Shown in pieces: positions 25,748 to 34,056 of a stretch of 64,000 nucleotides of DNA; position 1 is the stretch's first letter, and each line of letters begins with the position of its first letter. Origin of the DNA: CBDDFV01 sp965227335. GTDB taxonomy: Bacteria > Planctomycetota > Phycisphaerae > Phycisphaerales > SM1A02. The notes beneath the pieces are model-generated. The model saw nothing but the letters and a program-made list of their open reading frames with translations, did not search any database and had not been told where the DNA came from. A program made the translations under genes and the position numbers. The DNA lies in the NCBI GenBank assembly GCA_965227335.1, contig CBDDFV010000008.1:244537-308536 (forward strand). The letters run 5' to 3'.

Positions 25748-26398
25748 ATGTCAGACGACGCGACGTTCGATGCGCTCGGGTACATGTCCATGACGGGGAG
25801 TGCGATCGCGAGCCTCGTGTTCGTATTTGATTCCACGGACCGCCGGATCGATCAGATCAGGCGCGTCTCGTATTCCACAAAGCATGAAATGAAGACGGTG
25901 GGTGGCACCGCATTTGCCCACGAAGCCAAGATGGTCGAACTGGGCGTGCTCGGAATGGCGAAGATCGTCGAAGACCTACTTGTCATGTTCCGAGACGACG
26001 GACTGCCGCATGACATCTGGCGCGACTTCTCGGCGATAGGTGGGATCGACCACGCGCAGATGATCCGTCGCCTCGCGAATCGGATCAAGCATCACGAGTC
26101 ATCAATCGTGGCCGGCACTTCGCAGGACGCTGACGCGCTCATTACACAGTGCGGGTTTCCAGACGGGATGCGAATCGGCGATTGGTCGCGTCGATCGAAT
26201 CACCGAGGGCCGAATCCATGCCCGTACTTCAATCTGCATCGGATCCAGTGCTTCTGCTCTGCGGCGGTGAACGCTCATTGTGGAGTTCAGTTTCCAATCC
26301 ATGAATGGGCGGAGTCCGAGGTGGAGGAGAGGCTGGTTCGTCAGTGGCTCGGTGACTTTCTCGATCTCGAGGCGAGGAATGAGGCGACAGACGAGTGA
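25748..26398 (+). CDS. Hypothetical cargo protein at the element end (216 aa)
   Basis: ATG 25748 has a GGAG site seven bases before it. The protein is mostly helical: GYMSMTGSAIASLVFVFDST, FAHEAKMVELGVLGMAKIVE, MIRRLANRIKHHESSIVAGT. The RLANRIKHH segment has an R-x6-H spacing compatible with HEPN ribonucleases, but that is weak evidence by itself. Four cysteines occur in the last third (CPYFNLHRIQCFCSAAVNAH then C). Base composition is lower in GC than its chromosomal neighbours, as expected for cargo. It is the last gene of the element, transcribed away from the recombinase cassette. Confidence 0.5.
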   Translation: MSDDATFDALGYMSMTGSAIASLVFVFDSTDRRIDQIRRVSYSTKHEMKTVGGTAFAHEAKMVELGVLGMAKIVEDLLVMFRDDGLPHDIWRDFSAIGGIDHAQMIRRLANRIKHHESSIVAGTSQDADALITQCGFPDGMRIGDWSRRSNHRGPNPCPYFNLHRIQCFCSAAVNAHCGVQFPIHEWAESEVEERLVRQWLGDFLDLEARNEATDE

Positions 26399-26636
26399 TC
26401 GCCTCGTGCTGTTCCCGGGTTGCGTGCGCTGCGCGGTCAAAACCACCCTCGTAGCGCTCGGCACAGCAGAGACAACCACCCGATCACCCCGGCCCATGTC
26501 TCGGCCAGAGACTCAGAGACTCTCGCCCCAATCCGGCGTCCTGGCCCGCGATCCCGCGCCGACCGGTTATCTCCACCGTTCAGCCAGAGACACCGGCCGC
26601 AACGCCGATCGCTCGCAAACCTCGCCATCACGGGCC
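26399..26636. other. Non-coding stretch holding the probable right end of the element
   Basis: No open frame here looks like a gene. The element's last gene ends at 26398 and the tRNA terminator, which must be host DNA, begins at 26637, so the att junction should lie in between. Short repeats of GAGACTC occur near 26509-26523 and also near 25431-25445, but I cannot show that either is the attachment core. Confidence 0.45.
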
Positions 26637-26679
26637 AAAACGACGAACGCCACCGAGGTCTCTCGGCGGCGTCGTTCGT
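26637..26679 (-). terminator. Rho-independent terminator of the initiator tRNA gene
   Basis: On the minus strand ACGAACG-ACG-CCGCCGAG pairs with CTCGGTGG-CGTTCGT around a four-base loop (one three-base bulge, one mismatch), followed by TTTT at 26640-26637. It is 40 bases downstream of the tRNA 3' end. Confidence 0.65.
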
Positions 26680-26718
26680 GAACCGTGGGGCCGGCTGTGT
26701 TTGCAACCGACTGGGTAA

Positions 26719-26792
<74 letters not shown>

Positions 26793-26807
26793 ATCAGTGA
26801 ACGAGGA

Positions 26808-26835
26808 AGTATAGGCGCCCGCGGCAGGCCGTCAA
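26808..26835 (-). promoter_or_regulatory. Promoter of the initiator tRNA gene
   Basis: On the minus strand TTGACG (26835-26830) and TATACT (26813-26808) are separated by 16 bases. The -10 element ends 15 bases before the tRNA 5' end. Confidence 0.75.
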
Positions 26836-26995
26836 GCCGACCGGACCATCCCCGATCAACCCGCTGCCCTCCCCGATCCAGCGCCCTCCCCCGATCCGGC
26901 AGCAACCCCGATCCGGCGCCCCCGCCCGGGCGGCGGACCCGGGTCCGTCTCCTATCATCCCCCGAAGGGATTCACCCCGATCGGAGCGCAACGCC

Positions 26996-27352
26996 ATGAC
27001 CTCCGACAAGAAACTGACCAAGATCCACGCCAAGCAGGTCAAGAAAGACGCCAAGGCCGCGATCAAACGACAGAAGGCCGGACCCCCGACCCCCGCCTCC
27101 GCCGCCCCCGCCCCGACGACCGATCAACCGTCGCCCGCCGTCCGATTCGCCGACGCCGTGCGCGGGGCCCTGTCCATCCTCACCGCACTGTCCATCGCCG
27201 CCGCGCTCCTCCTCGGACAGCGCGGCATGATCATCTCCCTCAACGACCTCATCGACCAACTCTTCTGGGCCCGCGCGGGCCAGATCGTCCTCGGCCTGAT
27301 CGCCCTCGCCCTGCTGATATACGGCCTCAAGAATCTCCGCCTCGTCCGCTGA
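26996..27352 (+). CDS. Small membrane protein with basic N-terminus (118 aa)
   Basis: About 25 lysine-rich residues (MTSDKKLTKIHAKQVKKDAK) and a proline/alanine linker precede two predicted membrane segments, ALSILTALSIAAALLLG and AGQIVLGLIALALLIYGL. A GGAG site lies nine bases before the ATG. I recognise no family. The strong GC bias at third positions matches the chromosomal genes to the right, which supports it as host. It converges on the exported protein gene at 27428, with a hairpin between them. Confidence 0.6.
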   Translation: MTSDKKLTKIHAKQVKKDAKAAIKRQKAGPPTPASAAPAPTTDQPSPAVRFADAVRGALSILTALSIAAALLLGQRGMIISLNDLIDQLFWARAGQIVLGLIALALLIYGLKNLRLVR

Positions 27353-27361
27353 ACACAACGA

Positions 27362-27391
27362 CCGCCCCGACGCATGGCTGCGCCGGGGCGG
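27362..27391. terminator. Hairpin between convergent genes
   Basis: CCGCCCCG-A-CGC pairs with GCG-C-CGGGGCGG across a six-base loop. It sits between the stops of the small membrane protein (plus) and the exported protein (minus) and can serve both directions, although neither side has a long T-run. Confidence 0.55.
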
Positions 27392-27427
27392 CCCCGGGTC
27401 TCCTCGGTTGTCGAACGCCAGACGTCG

Positions 27428-29371
27428 TTACGGACAGCCGCCCCACGCCGCGAGCAGGGTCGCGAGATCCGCCTGGTCGACCACGCCGTCGCCGCCGAGC
27501 GGGGCGATGTCCGCCGCGAGGTTGTCCGAACCCCACGCCGCGAGCAGGACGCTCAGATCGCCCGCCCCGACCTGGCCGTCGCCGTCCAGATCGCCGACAC
27601 AGTCCGGCACGCTCACGCCCGGCTCGAGTTCGTCCGGATGCACGTTGACGTTCCAGCCCGGCGCATCATGCTCGGCCGGGTTGTAGTTCGTGCGGCTGCG
27701 GTCGACGCGGAAGGCGCCCACGACCGTCTCGTCCGCGTACCACGGATCGTCGTACTTCGCGTACGCCCCGCCCAGCACCGGCTTGAACGCATGCAGCTTC
27801 TCGCCGTCCGACGCAATCACGCGGCCGCGATCGTCGCATGTCACACTGACCGGACGCACCAGATCCGGATGACTCGCGGTCGTCCCGAAGACGCCGCCCG
27901 CCTCGTCGACGACAAGCTTGAACAGACGGTCATCCTCCTCGAAGACGCACCACAGAGCGCCGCTCTCCGGGCAGACGGTGAGGTCCTTGATCGGCGTGGT
28001 CGGGAACCACGCGGGAATCTCGAGCGTCGCGGCAGGGGAGAGCGACGACTGCTTGAGCATCGTGAGCGTCCGCTGGGCGTCGCTGTAGAGCCAGAGCGCC
28101 CGCCGCGCATCGTCGCCCGCCATCGCGCTGACGCCGTCGCTGGTGGTGTAGGTCGCGAGGAGTTCGTGGATCTCGACGTTGTCCCGCTTCTCGACCTGCC
28201 AGGGACCGGCGACGTACGCGAAGCCGTCCGGGTCGACATAGACGTCCACCGCCTGGTAGGGGAGCACGACCGCGTCATCGGTCTGGTTGCGAAATCGGTT
28301 CAGCGGAATCAGCTGCGACGTGTCGGGTCCCAACGTCGCCGCCGCGATGAAGTCGTTGAACCCGACGAGCGGCGCGAGGCCGATGATGTCGATCCCGTTG
28401 AACGTCCAGTTCGGGTTCGACGGGCTCTGGATCCAGCCGCCGCCCGCCAGACCCTCGAAGGCGATCTGCACATGGTTGTAGCTGTACCCGTTGATCGGAC
28501 GCAGCACCATGTAGGAGTCGATCAGGCGGATCTTGTCCGAGTCCGGATTGAACTCGAGCATCGTGCCCTCGAAGTACGAGAACGCGCCGTCCTCGTCCGG
28601 ATCGTGCTGCAGATCCTGCGTGGTCAGCACGTCGCTGTAGATGCGGTACGCGAACGGCGACTGGCTGAAGACGTCGACCGGATTGTCGTCCGCCGGATCA
28701 CGCGTCCACAACGTCTCGTCGAAGAACCCGTCCGACGATGCGTGCATCACGGTCACCGCGTGCCCGCCCGTCCGTCCGGTGAGACGCAACGCGCCCTGGA
28801 AACCCGGCTCCCAGTCGTACCGACCGTAGGCGAGACACCCGATGCGGCCGCCCTCCAGCGCCTGCACGATGTCCGACAACGTCGGGCAGTTGTTCCCGCT
28901 CTTCCAGACGTGATCCGCCACCAGCGGCTGACCATCGATCCACGCCTCCAGACCATTGCGCCAACCAGTCCCGCCGGTGCCGCCGTCGCCCGTCGTGCCC
29001 ATCAGGTCGCCCAGATCCTCAATGTGCGCCGTCATCGGGTAATACCCGTCGTACCCCTGCCACAGGCCGGGACCGGGGTCCATCGAGTCGAATCCCCACT
29101 GCGCGGCGTAGGCGAGCATGTTCATCGTCGCCGTCGGCACACAGTGCATGTTGCCGCTGTTGTCCAGACCGACCCGACGCTGGTCGAGATCCGGCATGTA
29201 ATTCACGTGGTAGTCGTAATGCCACGCATCGTCCCAGTTGGCGATCGTGACATCCGCCGACGCGGGACCCGCCAGCGCCATGAAGGCCGCCGGCGCAAGA
29301 CATCGCGCCGCCAGCCGGGCGCCGCGGGACAAGATGATCCGTTTCCGATGCGTGGAAGTCTGAAGTTGCAT
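27428..29371 (-). CDS. Exported C39-like peptidase-type protein with dockerin-like tail (647 aa)
   Basis: A signal peptide is visible (RCLAPAAFMALAGPASA, cleavage after ASA). Residues 40-230 have a cysteine-peptidase-like arrangement: HCVPTATMNMLAYAAQWGFD with the candidate nucleophile, and RTGGHAVTVMHASSD with the candidate histidine, as in C39-like folds. The middle resembles a beta-propeller (DVYVDPDGFAYVAGP, DLTVCPESGALWCVFEEDD). The C-terminus carries two dockerin-like calcium repeats (DLDGDGQVGAGDLSVLLAAW and GDGVVDQADLATLLAAWGG), typical of planctomycete exported proteins. Proteolytic activity is inferred from residue order only. It is probably transcribed alone. Confidence 0.72.
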   Translation of the reverse strand: MQLQTSTHRKRIILSRGARLAARCLAPAAFMALAGPASADVTIANWDDAWHYDYHVNYMPDLDQRRVGLDNSGNMHCVPTATMNMLAYAAQWGFDSMDPGPGLWQGYDGYYPMTAHIEDLGDLMGTTGDGGTGGTGWRNGLEAWIDGQPLVADHVWKSGNNCPTLSDIVQALEGGRIGCLAYGRYDWEPGFQGALRLTGRTGGHAVTVMHASSDGFFDETLWTRDPADDNPVDVFSQSPFAYRIYSDVLTTQDLQHDPDEDGAFSYFEGTMLEFNPDSDKIRLIDSYMVLRPINGYSYNHVQIAFEGLAGGGWIQSPSNPNWTFNGIDIIGLAPLVGFNDFIAAATLGPDTSQLIPLNRFRNQTDDAVVLPYQAVDVYVDPDGFAYVAGPWQVEKRDNVEIHELLATYTTSDGVSAMAGDDARRALWLYSDAQRTLTMLKQSSLSPAATLEIPAWFPTTPIKDLTVCPESGALWCVFEEDDRLFKLVVDEAGGVFGTTASHPDLVRPVSVTCDDRGRVIASDGEKLHAFKPVLGGAYAKYDDPWYADETVVGAFRVDRSRTNYNPAEHDAPGWNVNVHPDELEPGVSVPDCVGDLDGDGQVGAGDLSVLLAAWGSDNLAADIAPLGGDGVVDQADLATLLAAWGGCP

Positions 29372-29493
29372 GGTGTCTCTCCGTCGCTGAGGTGAATGAC
29401 CGACGACCGCCGGTCATCCCCAGTCCGCCCCCGATTCGCGAACCTCTCAGGTCGACGAAAAGATTTTTCGATCCCCCGATCCGCCCCCGGCCG

Positions 29494-31149
29494 TCAGGCC
29501 GCCGCCGACCCCTGTCGTTCCGACGGCGGCGCGGCGCCCGAGGCAATCGACTCCGCCGTCCGCTTCATGCCCCGCAACATCCCCTTGAACACAAGGTTGT
29601 GAAACGGCAGGACCGAAAACCAGTACGCCAGACCCAGCAGCCCCTTCGGCTGGAATCGCGCCGTCATCGTCAGATTCGTGGGTCCGGAAGCGTCGCCGTC
29701 GTCATCCGCCGGCGCGGCGTGGACGGGATCAATCTCGAACTCCAGACGCGCGATCCCCGGCAGCTTCATCTCGGCCCGCAGATACAACCGCTTCCCCGGC
29801 TCCACGTCCTCGACCCGCCAGAAGTCCAGGGCCTCCCCGTACTCCACAAGCTCGGGATGCCGACGCCCCCGGCGCAGACCCGGGCCGCCGAAGATCTGAT
29901 CGCCGAGACCACGGATCTTCCAGAGAATGTCCGCGGCGTACCAGCCGTGACCGCCGCCCACCCGACACACCGCCGCGAAGACGTCCTCGGGCGAGGCGTT
30001 CATCTCCAGGGAGCGTCGGTCGACGAACATCGTGCCGCCCGCCCAGTCGGGGTCGCCCGCGATCCGCCCCGCCGCGCTCCAGCGGGTGACCACATCGTTC
30101 GAACGCACCTTCACCAACGCCCGCTCGATCGACTCCTTCGGGGTCATCGTTTCGCGCGGCATCAGCTCCTGCGCCGACGTGTCCTGCACCGTCACCGGAT
30201 TTCGCAAGCCTTCCGCCAGCGGACGTGCAATCGACTTGTTCACCGGCGTCACCAGACCGATCCACATCGAACTCAGCTTCGGCGTGAGCACCGGGAGCGG
30301 AATGACGATCCGGCGCGGCAGCTCCAGCGCCGCCGCCATGTGATCCATCAGCGCCCGGTACGTCAGCACCTCCGGCCCGCCGATCTCCAGCGAACAGTCC
30401 GCCGTCTCCGGCACGCTCAGACAATCCGTCAGATATCCCAGGACATCGACGATGCTGATCGGCTGACACTCCGTCGTCACCCAGCGCGGCGTCACCATCA
30501 CGGGCAGCCGCTCCACCAGGTACCGAAGAATCTCGAATGATGCGGATCCCGAACCGATGATCATCGCCGCCCGGAACGCCGTCGTCGGCACGCCGCTCGA
30601 TCGCAGGATGTCCTCGACCTCACGACGCGAACGGAGATGCTCGCTGAGGTGATCACCCATCTCACCGAGACCGCCGAGATAAATGATCCGCTGCAGACGC
30701 GACATGCTCGCGGCCTGGGCAAACGACTCCGCGAGACACCGGTCGCGTTCCGCGAAATCGTCCACACCGCTTTCCATCGCGTGGATCAGGTAATACGCAA
30801 TGTCGCACCGCCGCATCACCTGGGCGAGATGCTCCGTATTCGACACATCGCCCTCAACGATGATCGCCCGTTCGTGGTGCGACCAGTCACGTCGTTCGAG
30901 TTTCCTCGCGCGGCGGACGAGGCAGACCACCTCGTACCCCCGTTCCAGCAGCAGGGGGGCGAGCCGCCCGCCGACGTAACCCGTCGCCCCCGTCAGCAGA
31001 ATCCGACCGCCGGATGGAGGCTGGCCGATCGACGCCAGCGGGATCTCGTCCAGCGGCGTGGTGATCGCGGGGTGATGATCAGGATCAGGGGTGTGATCGT
31101 GATCGGGGTCGTGCTCGGAATCGTGGTCAGTCAAGAGGCCTCCTGTCAT
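29494..31149 (-). CDS. SDR-family NAD(P)-binding protein with DUF2867 domain (551 aa)
   Basis: From ATG 31149 there is a short D/H-rich tail (DHDSEHDPDHDHTPDPDHH), then the Rossmann motif ILLTGATGYVGGRLAPLLLE. IVEGDVSN, YYLIHAMES and IIYLGGLGEMGDHLSEH follow as in atypical (NmrA-like) SDRs. Residues 330-530 match the DUF2867 domain (GHGWYAADILWKIRGLGDQI, PGKRLYLRAEMKLPG). The substrate is unknown; related proteins are annotated as nucleoside-diphosphate-sugar epimerase-like. The His/Asp tail could bind metal, but this is unproven. The frame stays open upstream, but with divergent promoters there the ATG is preferred. Confidence 0.82.
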   Translation of the reverse strand: MTGGLLTDHDSEHDPDHDHTPDPDHHPAITTPLDEIPLASIGQPPSGGRILLTGATGYVGGRLAPLLLERGYEVVCLVRRARKLERRDWSHHERAIIVEGDVSNTEHLAQVMRRCDIAYYLIHAMESGVDDFAERDRCLAESFAQAASMSRLQRIIYLGGLGEMGDHLSEHLRSRREVEDILRSSGVPTTAFRAAMIIGSGSASFEILRYLVERLPVMVTPRWVTTECQPISIVDVLGYLTDCLSVPETADCSLEIGGPEVLTYRALMDHMAAALELPRRIVIPLPVLTPKLSSMWIGLVTPVNKSIARPLAEGLRNPVTVQDTSAQELMPRETMTPKESIERALVKVRSNDVVTRWSAAGRIAGDPDWAGGTMFVDRRSLEMNASPEDVFAAVCRVGGGHGWYAADILWKIRGLGDQIFGGPGLRRGRRHPELVEYGEALDFWRVEDVEPGKRLYLRAEMKLPGIARLEFEIDPVHAAPADDDGDASGPTNLTMTARFQPKGLLGLAYWFSVLPFHNLVFKGMLRGMKRTAESIASGAAPPSERQGSAAA

Positions 31150-31221
31150 GGGCTTCGCGGCCCCCGACCCCACGGATTCGAATCCGACCTGCCCCGGCCA
31201 TTCTCCCACAAATGTACGACT

Positions 31222-31246
31222 TTTGTTTGGACAACACCCGAACAAA
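31222..31246. promoter_or_regulatory. Inverted repeat upstream of imuA
   Basis: TTTGTTTGG and CCGAACAAA are arranged as an inverted repeat with a 7-base spacer (one mismatch), 16 bases before the imuA start. imuA-imuB-dnaE2 cassettes are DNA-damage inducible in other bacteria, so this is a candidate LexA-type operator. The planctomycete box is not known to me. Confidence 0.5.
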
Positions 31247-31262
31247 GTGCGATCATTGACTC

Positions 31263-32465
31263 GTGCCCGGTCCTTGTCCCAATCCAACGGCTCTAGCGGC
31301 TCTAGCGGATCTGGCGGATCTGGCGGTTCTGGCGGAGCAGATTCAGGCCCTCGAAGCTGGCGGATCGTCGGCCGGGCGATCGTCGGGCCATGTCCGTTCC
31401 GCCGATCGTACGCTCGAACTCGCTCCCGCTGCAGCCGCGGCCATGCGCGGGGAGGGGGACTGGCGCGGGAACGGGGGCGGAGCGGGGACATCCGGCGTGG
31501 CGCGGGATCGATCACCTCACGGCGCAGGATCGCCCTGGCGGCTGCCGCGTTCGCCCCGGACAGACGTCACCGCCGCCGGGACGCCCGCGACAATCGCGCC
31601 CGGGCTGGTGCATGAGTGGTTCCTGGATATCGATATCGGCGACAGCGCGGCGGGTCTGACGGCGCGAAGCGTGTTCGTGCATCTCGCCTGGATGGCGTGC
31701 GGGTCCGCGTCCGATGTCCGGCGGGTGCTGTGGATCGGTCGCGCGTGCTGGCCCGATCCCGCGGCGTTGATCCGCCCGGTCGTGACCACATCGGATGATC
31801 GCGCTCCACCGCCGATGGATCCCGGGTCGCCGTGGCGGTCGAACGCCAGTGAAGATGTCGCCGCGTGCGACGACGTCAGCGGTGGGGGGGCGACGTTGGA
31901 TGACGGACTGGCGAGGCGGTCCGTGTTCATCGATCCGCCGGACGCGGCGTCGCGTTGCTGGGCGATCGATCTCGCCGCGCGTTCGCCGGCGGTCCGGATG
32001 GTCATCGCCGACGGCGCCGGACTGACGATGTCGGAGACCCGCCGCCTGCAACTGGCGGCGCGGGCGGGCGGTGCGTTCCTGCTGCTCGCGCGGCGTCCAT
32101 CGGAACTGGGCGAACTTTCCGCCGCGGCGACCCGCTGGCGTATCACGCCGCGCCCGCCGACGAACGACGACTCGGAATCACACGCATCGCGCCGATCAGA
32201 TCGGCGCGCCCCGCACTGGACGATCGAACTGTTGCGCTGCAAGGGAGTGCGGCCTGCCGGGAATTCCGGCTGGAATTCCGTCACGCGAGCCTGGCATGTG
32301 CAGTGGAACGACACGACGCGCACTTTCACTCTTCCTCCCGCACTGGGCGGTGGAGCTCAACCAGCGACGACGACGACGACCGAAGAACACCTCCGACGTC
32401 CGCCCGTCCGCAGTCTCGGCGTCAACCGGCGCAGCACCGCGGACAACCGCAGCGCCGCCGGATGA
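31263..32465 (+). CDS. imuA: ImuA-like RecA-fold protein of the mutasome (400 aa)
   Basis: The GTG at 31263 starts an N-terminal region coded partly by five tandem 9-bp repeats. The recognisable part runs from GLVHEWFLDIDI (about residue 119) through VLWIGRACWPDPAALIRP, SVFIDPPDAASRCWAIDLAA and MVIADGAGLTMSETRRLQLA to HWTIELLRCKGVRP, the RecA/SulA-like core of ImuA. No intact Walker A is seen, as usual for ImuA. With ImuB and DnaE2 it supports damage-induced mutagenic synthesis. Its 3' end overlaps the imuB frame by 170 bases, which is unusually long. Confidence 0.82.
   Translation: MPGPCPNPTALAALADLADLAVLAEQIQALEAGGSSAGRSSGHVRSADRTLELAPAAAAAMRGEGDWRGNGGGAGTSGVARDRSPHGAGSPWRLPRSPRTDVTAAGTPATIAPGLVHEWFLDIDIGDSAAGLTARSVFVHLAWMACGSASDVRRVLWIGRACWPDPAALIRPVVTTSDDRAPPPMDPGSPWRSNASEDVAACDDVSGGGATLDDGLARRSVFIDPPDAASRCWAIDLAARSPAVRMVIADGAGLTMSETRRLQLAARAGGAFLLLARRPSELGELSAAATRWRITPRPPTNDDSESHASRRSDRRAPHWTIELLRCKGVRPAGNSGWNSVTRAWHVQWNDTTRTFTLPPALGGGAQPATTTTTEEHLRRPPVRSLGVNRRSTADNRSAAG
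31292..31336 (+). repeat. Five tandem 9-bp repeats (TCTRGCGGN) inside imuA
   Basis: Copies lie at 31292, 31301, 31310, 31319 and 31328 with one or two differences each. They encode an ALADLADLAVLA-like run near the ImuA N-terminus. Being a multiple of three, copy-number changes would keep the frame. Confidence 0.8.
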
Positions 32466-34026
32466 GCCGTCCGGCGTCGCCGCCGCGCCGATCCTTCTCG
32501 TCGCGCCCAGTCGCGCGAAGCAGGTCGTCGCGCATTGCTGCCCCCGCAGCCGCGCCGCCGGCGTGACGCCCGGCATGACCGTGGCCCACGCCCGGGCGTT
32601 GCTCACGGGGGACGTGCGAATCGAGCCGGACGAGCCCGACCGCCAGCACGCCGCGCTTGACGCCCTCGCCCAGTGGGCCCTCCGTTTCACCCCCGTGGTC
32701 GCTCCGGATCCGCCCGACGGCCTCCGACTCGACATCACCGGCTGCGAACGCGTCTTCGGCGGTGAACGCGCCCTCGCATCGAATCTGCTCGACAGCCTCC
32801 ATCGACTCGGACTCACCGGCGCCGTCGCCGTTGCACCCACCGACGCCGCCGCCTGGGCGCTCGCCCGATTCCGCACCCGATTCCGCGCCCCCGGCCGCGG
32901 TCACGACGGCGCCCCCGACCGCGATCCAGTCTGCATCGTGCGCGATCCCGCCGATCTCGCCCGCGCGACCGATTCGCTCCCCGTCGACGCCCTCCGGCTC
33001 GACGCCGATCTCATCGACGGACTCCGCGAACTCGCCGTCGACACCATCGGACAACTCCGCGACCTGCCCCGCAGCAGCCTCCCGTCCCGCTTCGACGACG
33101 CCGTGCTGCATCGCCTCGATCAACTCCACGGCGCCGCCTTCGAACCGCTCAGCCCCGTCCGACCCGTCGATCCCCTCACCGTCCGCCGCGTGTTCAACGG
33201 CCCGACCCGCAGCCTCGACGGCGTGACGTTCACCATCCGCGAAGGCCTCATCGAACTGACGGATCAACTCGAGCAGCGGGAGCAGGGGGCCGGCGACCTT
33301 CGCGTCACCCTCGTACGGGCGGACGCCCCGCCCGTTGTCATTCCCCTCACGCTCAGCCGTCCGACCCGCGATGCGAAACACCTCGATCGCCTCCTCCAGC
33401 CCCGCCTCGAACACGCGAACCTCGGTTTCGGCGTCGACGCCGTCGCGCTGACCGTCACCCGCGCCGAATCGCTTGCCCACACGCAGACCCGCGCCGACTG
33501 GACGACCGCAGCTGGCGATCCCGACGCCGCCCCTGATCCTGCCGTCGTCGAACCCGCCGTCGGCGAACTCGTCGACACCCTCGCCAATCGCCTCGGCGCC
33601 GATCGCGTCCTGCGGATCGAACCACGCGAATCACACCGACCCGAACGGGTGTTCGAATATCGCACCCTCCATCGCGCCGCCGCGCTGCCCCGTCCCTTCG
33701 CCACCCGACTCACATCCGCGCCGCGTCCGCTTCACCTGCTCCCGAAACCGGAACGCATCGACGTCGCCTCCCTCGCGCCCGACGGGCCGCCCGCCCGCAT
33801 CATCCGGCGTGGCGAAACGCATCTCGTCCGCACCGCGGTCGGTCCCGAACGCATCGGACCCGAATGGTGGCGCCTCCGGCCGACCGCCCCCGATCAGCGC
33901 GGCCTGATCGACGACGACCGCCTCACCCGCGACTACTACCGCATCGAACTCGACGCCGGCCTCTGGGCCTGGGTCTTCCGCACCTCGCCCCTCCGACGCT
34001 GGTTCCTTCACGGCTGGTGGACCTGA
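32296..34026 (+). CDS. imuB: ImuB, Y-family polymerase-like mutasome subunit (576 aa)
   Basis: The frame is open from 32071, but ATG 32296 leads straight into RRALSLFLPHWAVELNQ, the ordinary ImuB N-terminus. A low-complexity insert of about 35 residues follows before APILLVAPSRAKQVVAHCCP and GVTPGMTVAHARAL. The palm-like segment LRLDITGCERVFGGERALAS replaces the catalytic carboxylates of active Y-family polymerases, as in other ImuB proteins. LRDLPRSSLPSRF and the C-terminal GPERIGPEWWR and RDYYRIELDAGLWAWVFR regions are standard. It bridges ImuA, DnaE2 and the beta clamp. Confidence 0.86.
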   Translation: MCSGTTRRALSLFLPHWAVELNQRRRRRPKNTSDVRPSAVSASTGAAPRTTAAPPDEPSGVAAAPILLVAPSRAKQVVAHCCPRSRAAGVTPGMTVAHARALLTGDVRIEPDEPDRQHAALDALAQWALRFTPVVAPDPPDGLRLDITGCERVFGGERALASNLLDSLHRLGLTGAVAVAPTDAAAWALARFRTRFRAPGRGHDGAPDRDPVCIVRDPADLARATDSLPVDALRLDADLIDGLRELAVDTIGQLRDLPRSSLPSRFDDAVLHRLDQLHGAAFEPLSPVRPVDPLTVRRVFNGPTRSLDGVTFTIREGLIELTDQLEQREQGAGDLRVTLVRADAPPVVIPLTLSRPTRDAKHLDRLLQPRLEHANLGFGVDAVALTVTRAESLAHTQTRADWTTAAGDPDAAPDPAVVEPAVGELVDTLANRLGADRVLRIEPRESHRPERVFEYRTLHRAAALPRPFATRLTSAPRPLHLLPKPERIDVASLAPDGPPARIIRRGETHLVRTAVGPERIGPEWWRLRPTAPDQRGLIDDDRLTRDYYRIELDAGLWAWVFRTSPLRRWFLHGWWT

Positions 34027-34056
34027 CCGTCCGCCCCGCCGCTCTCTCATTCACTC

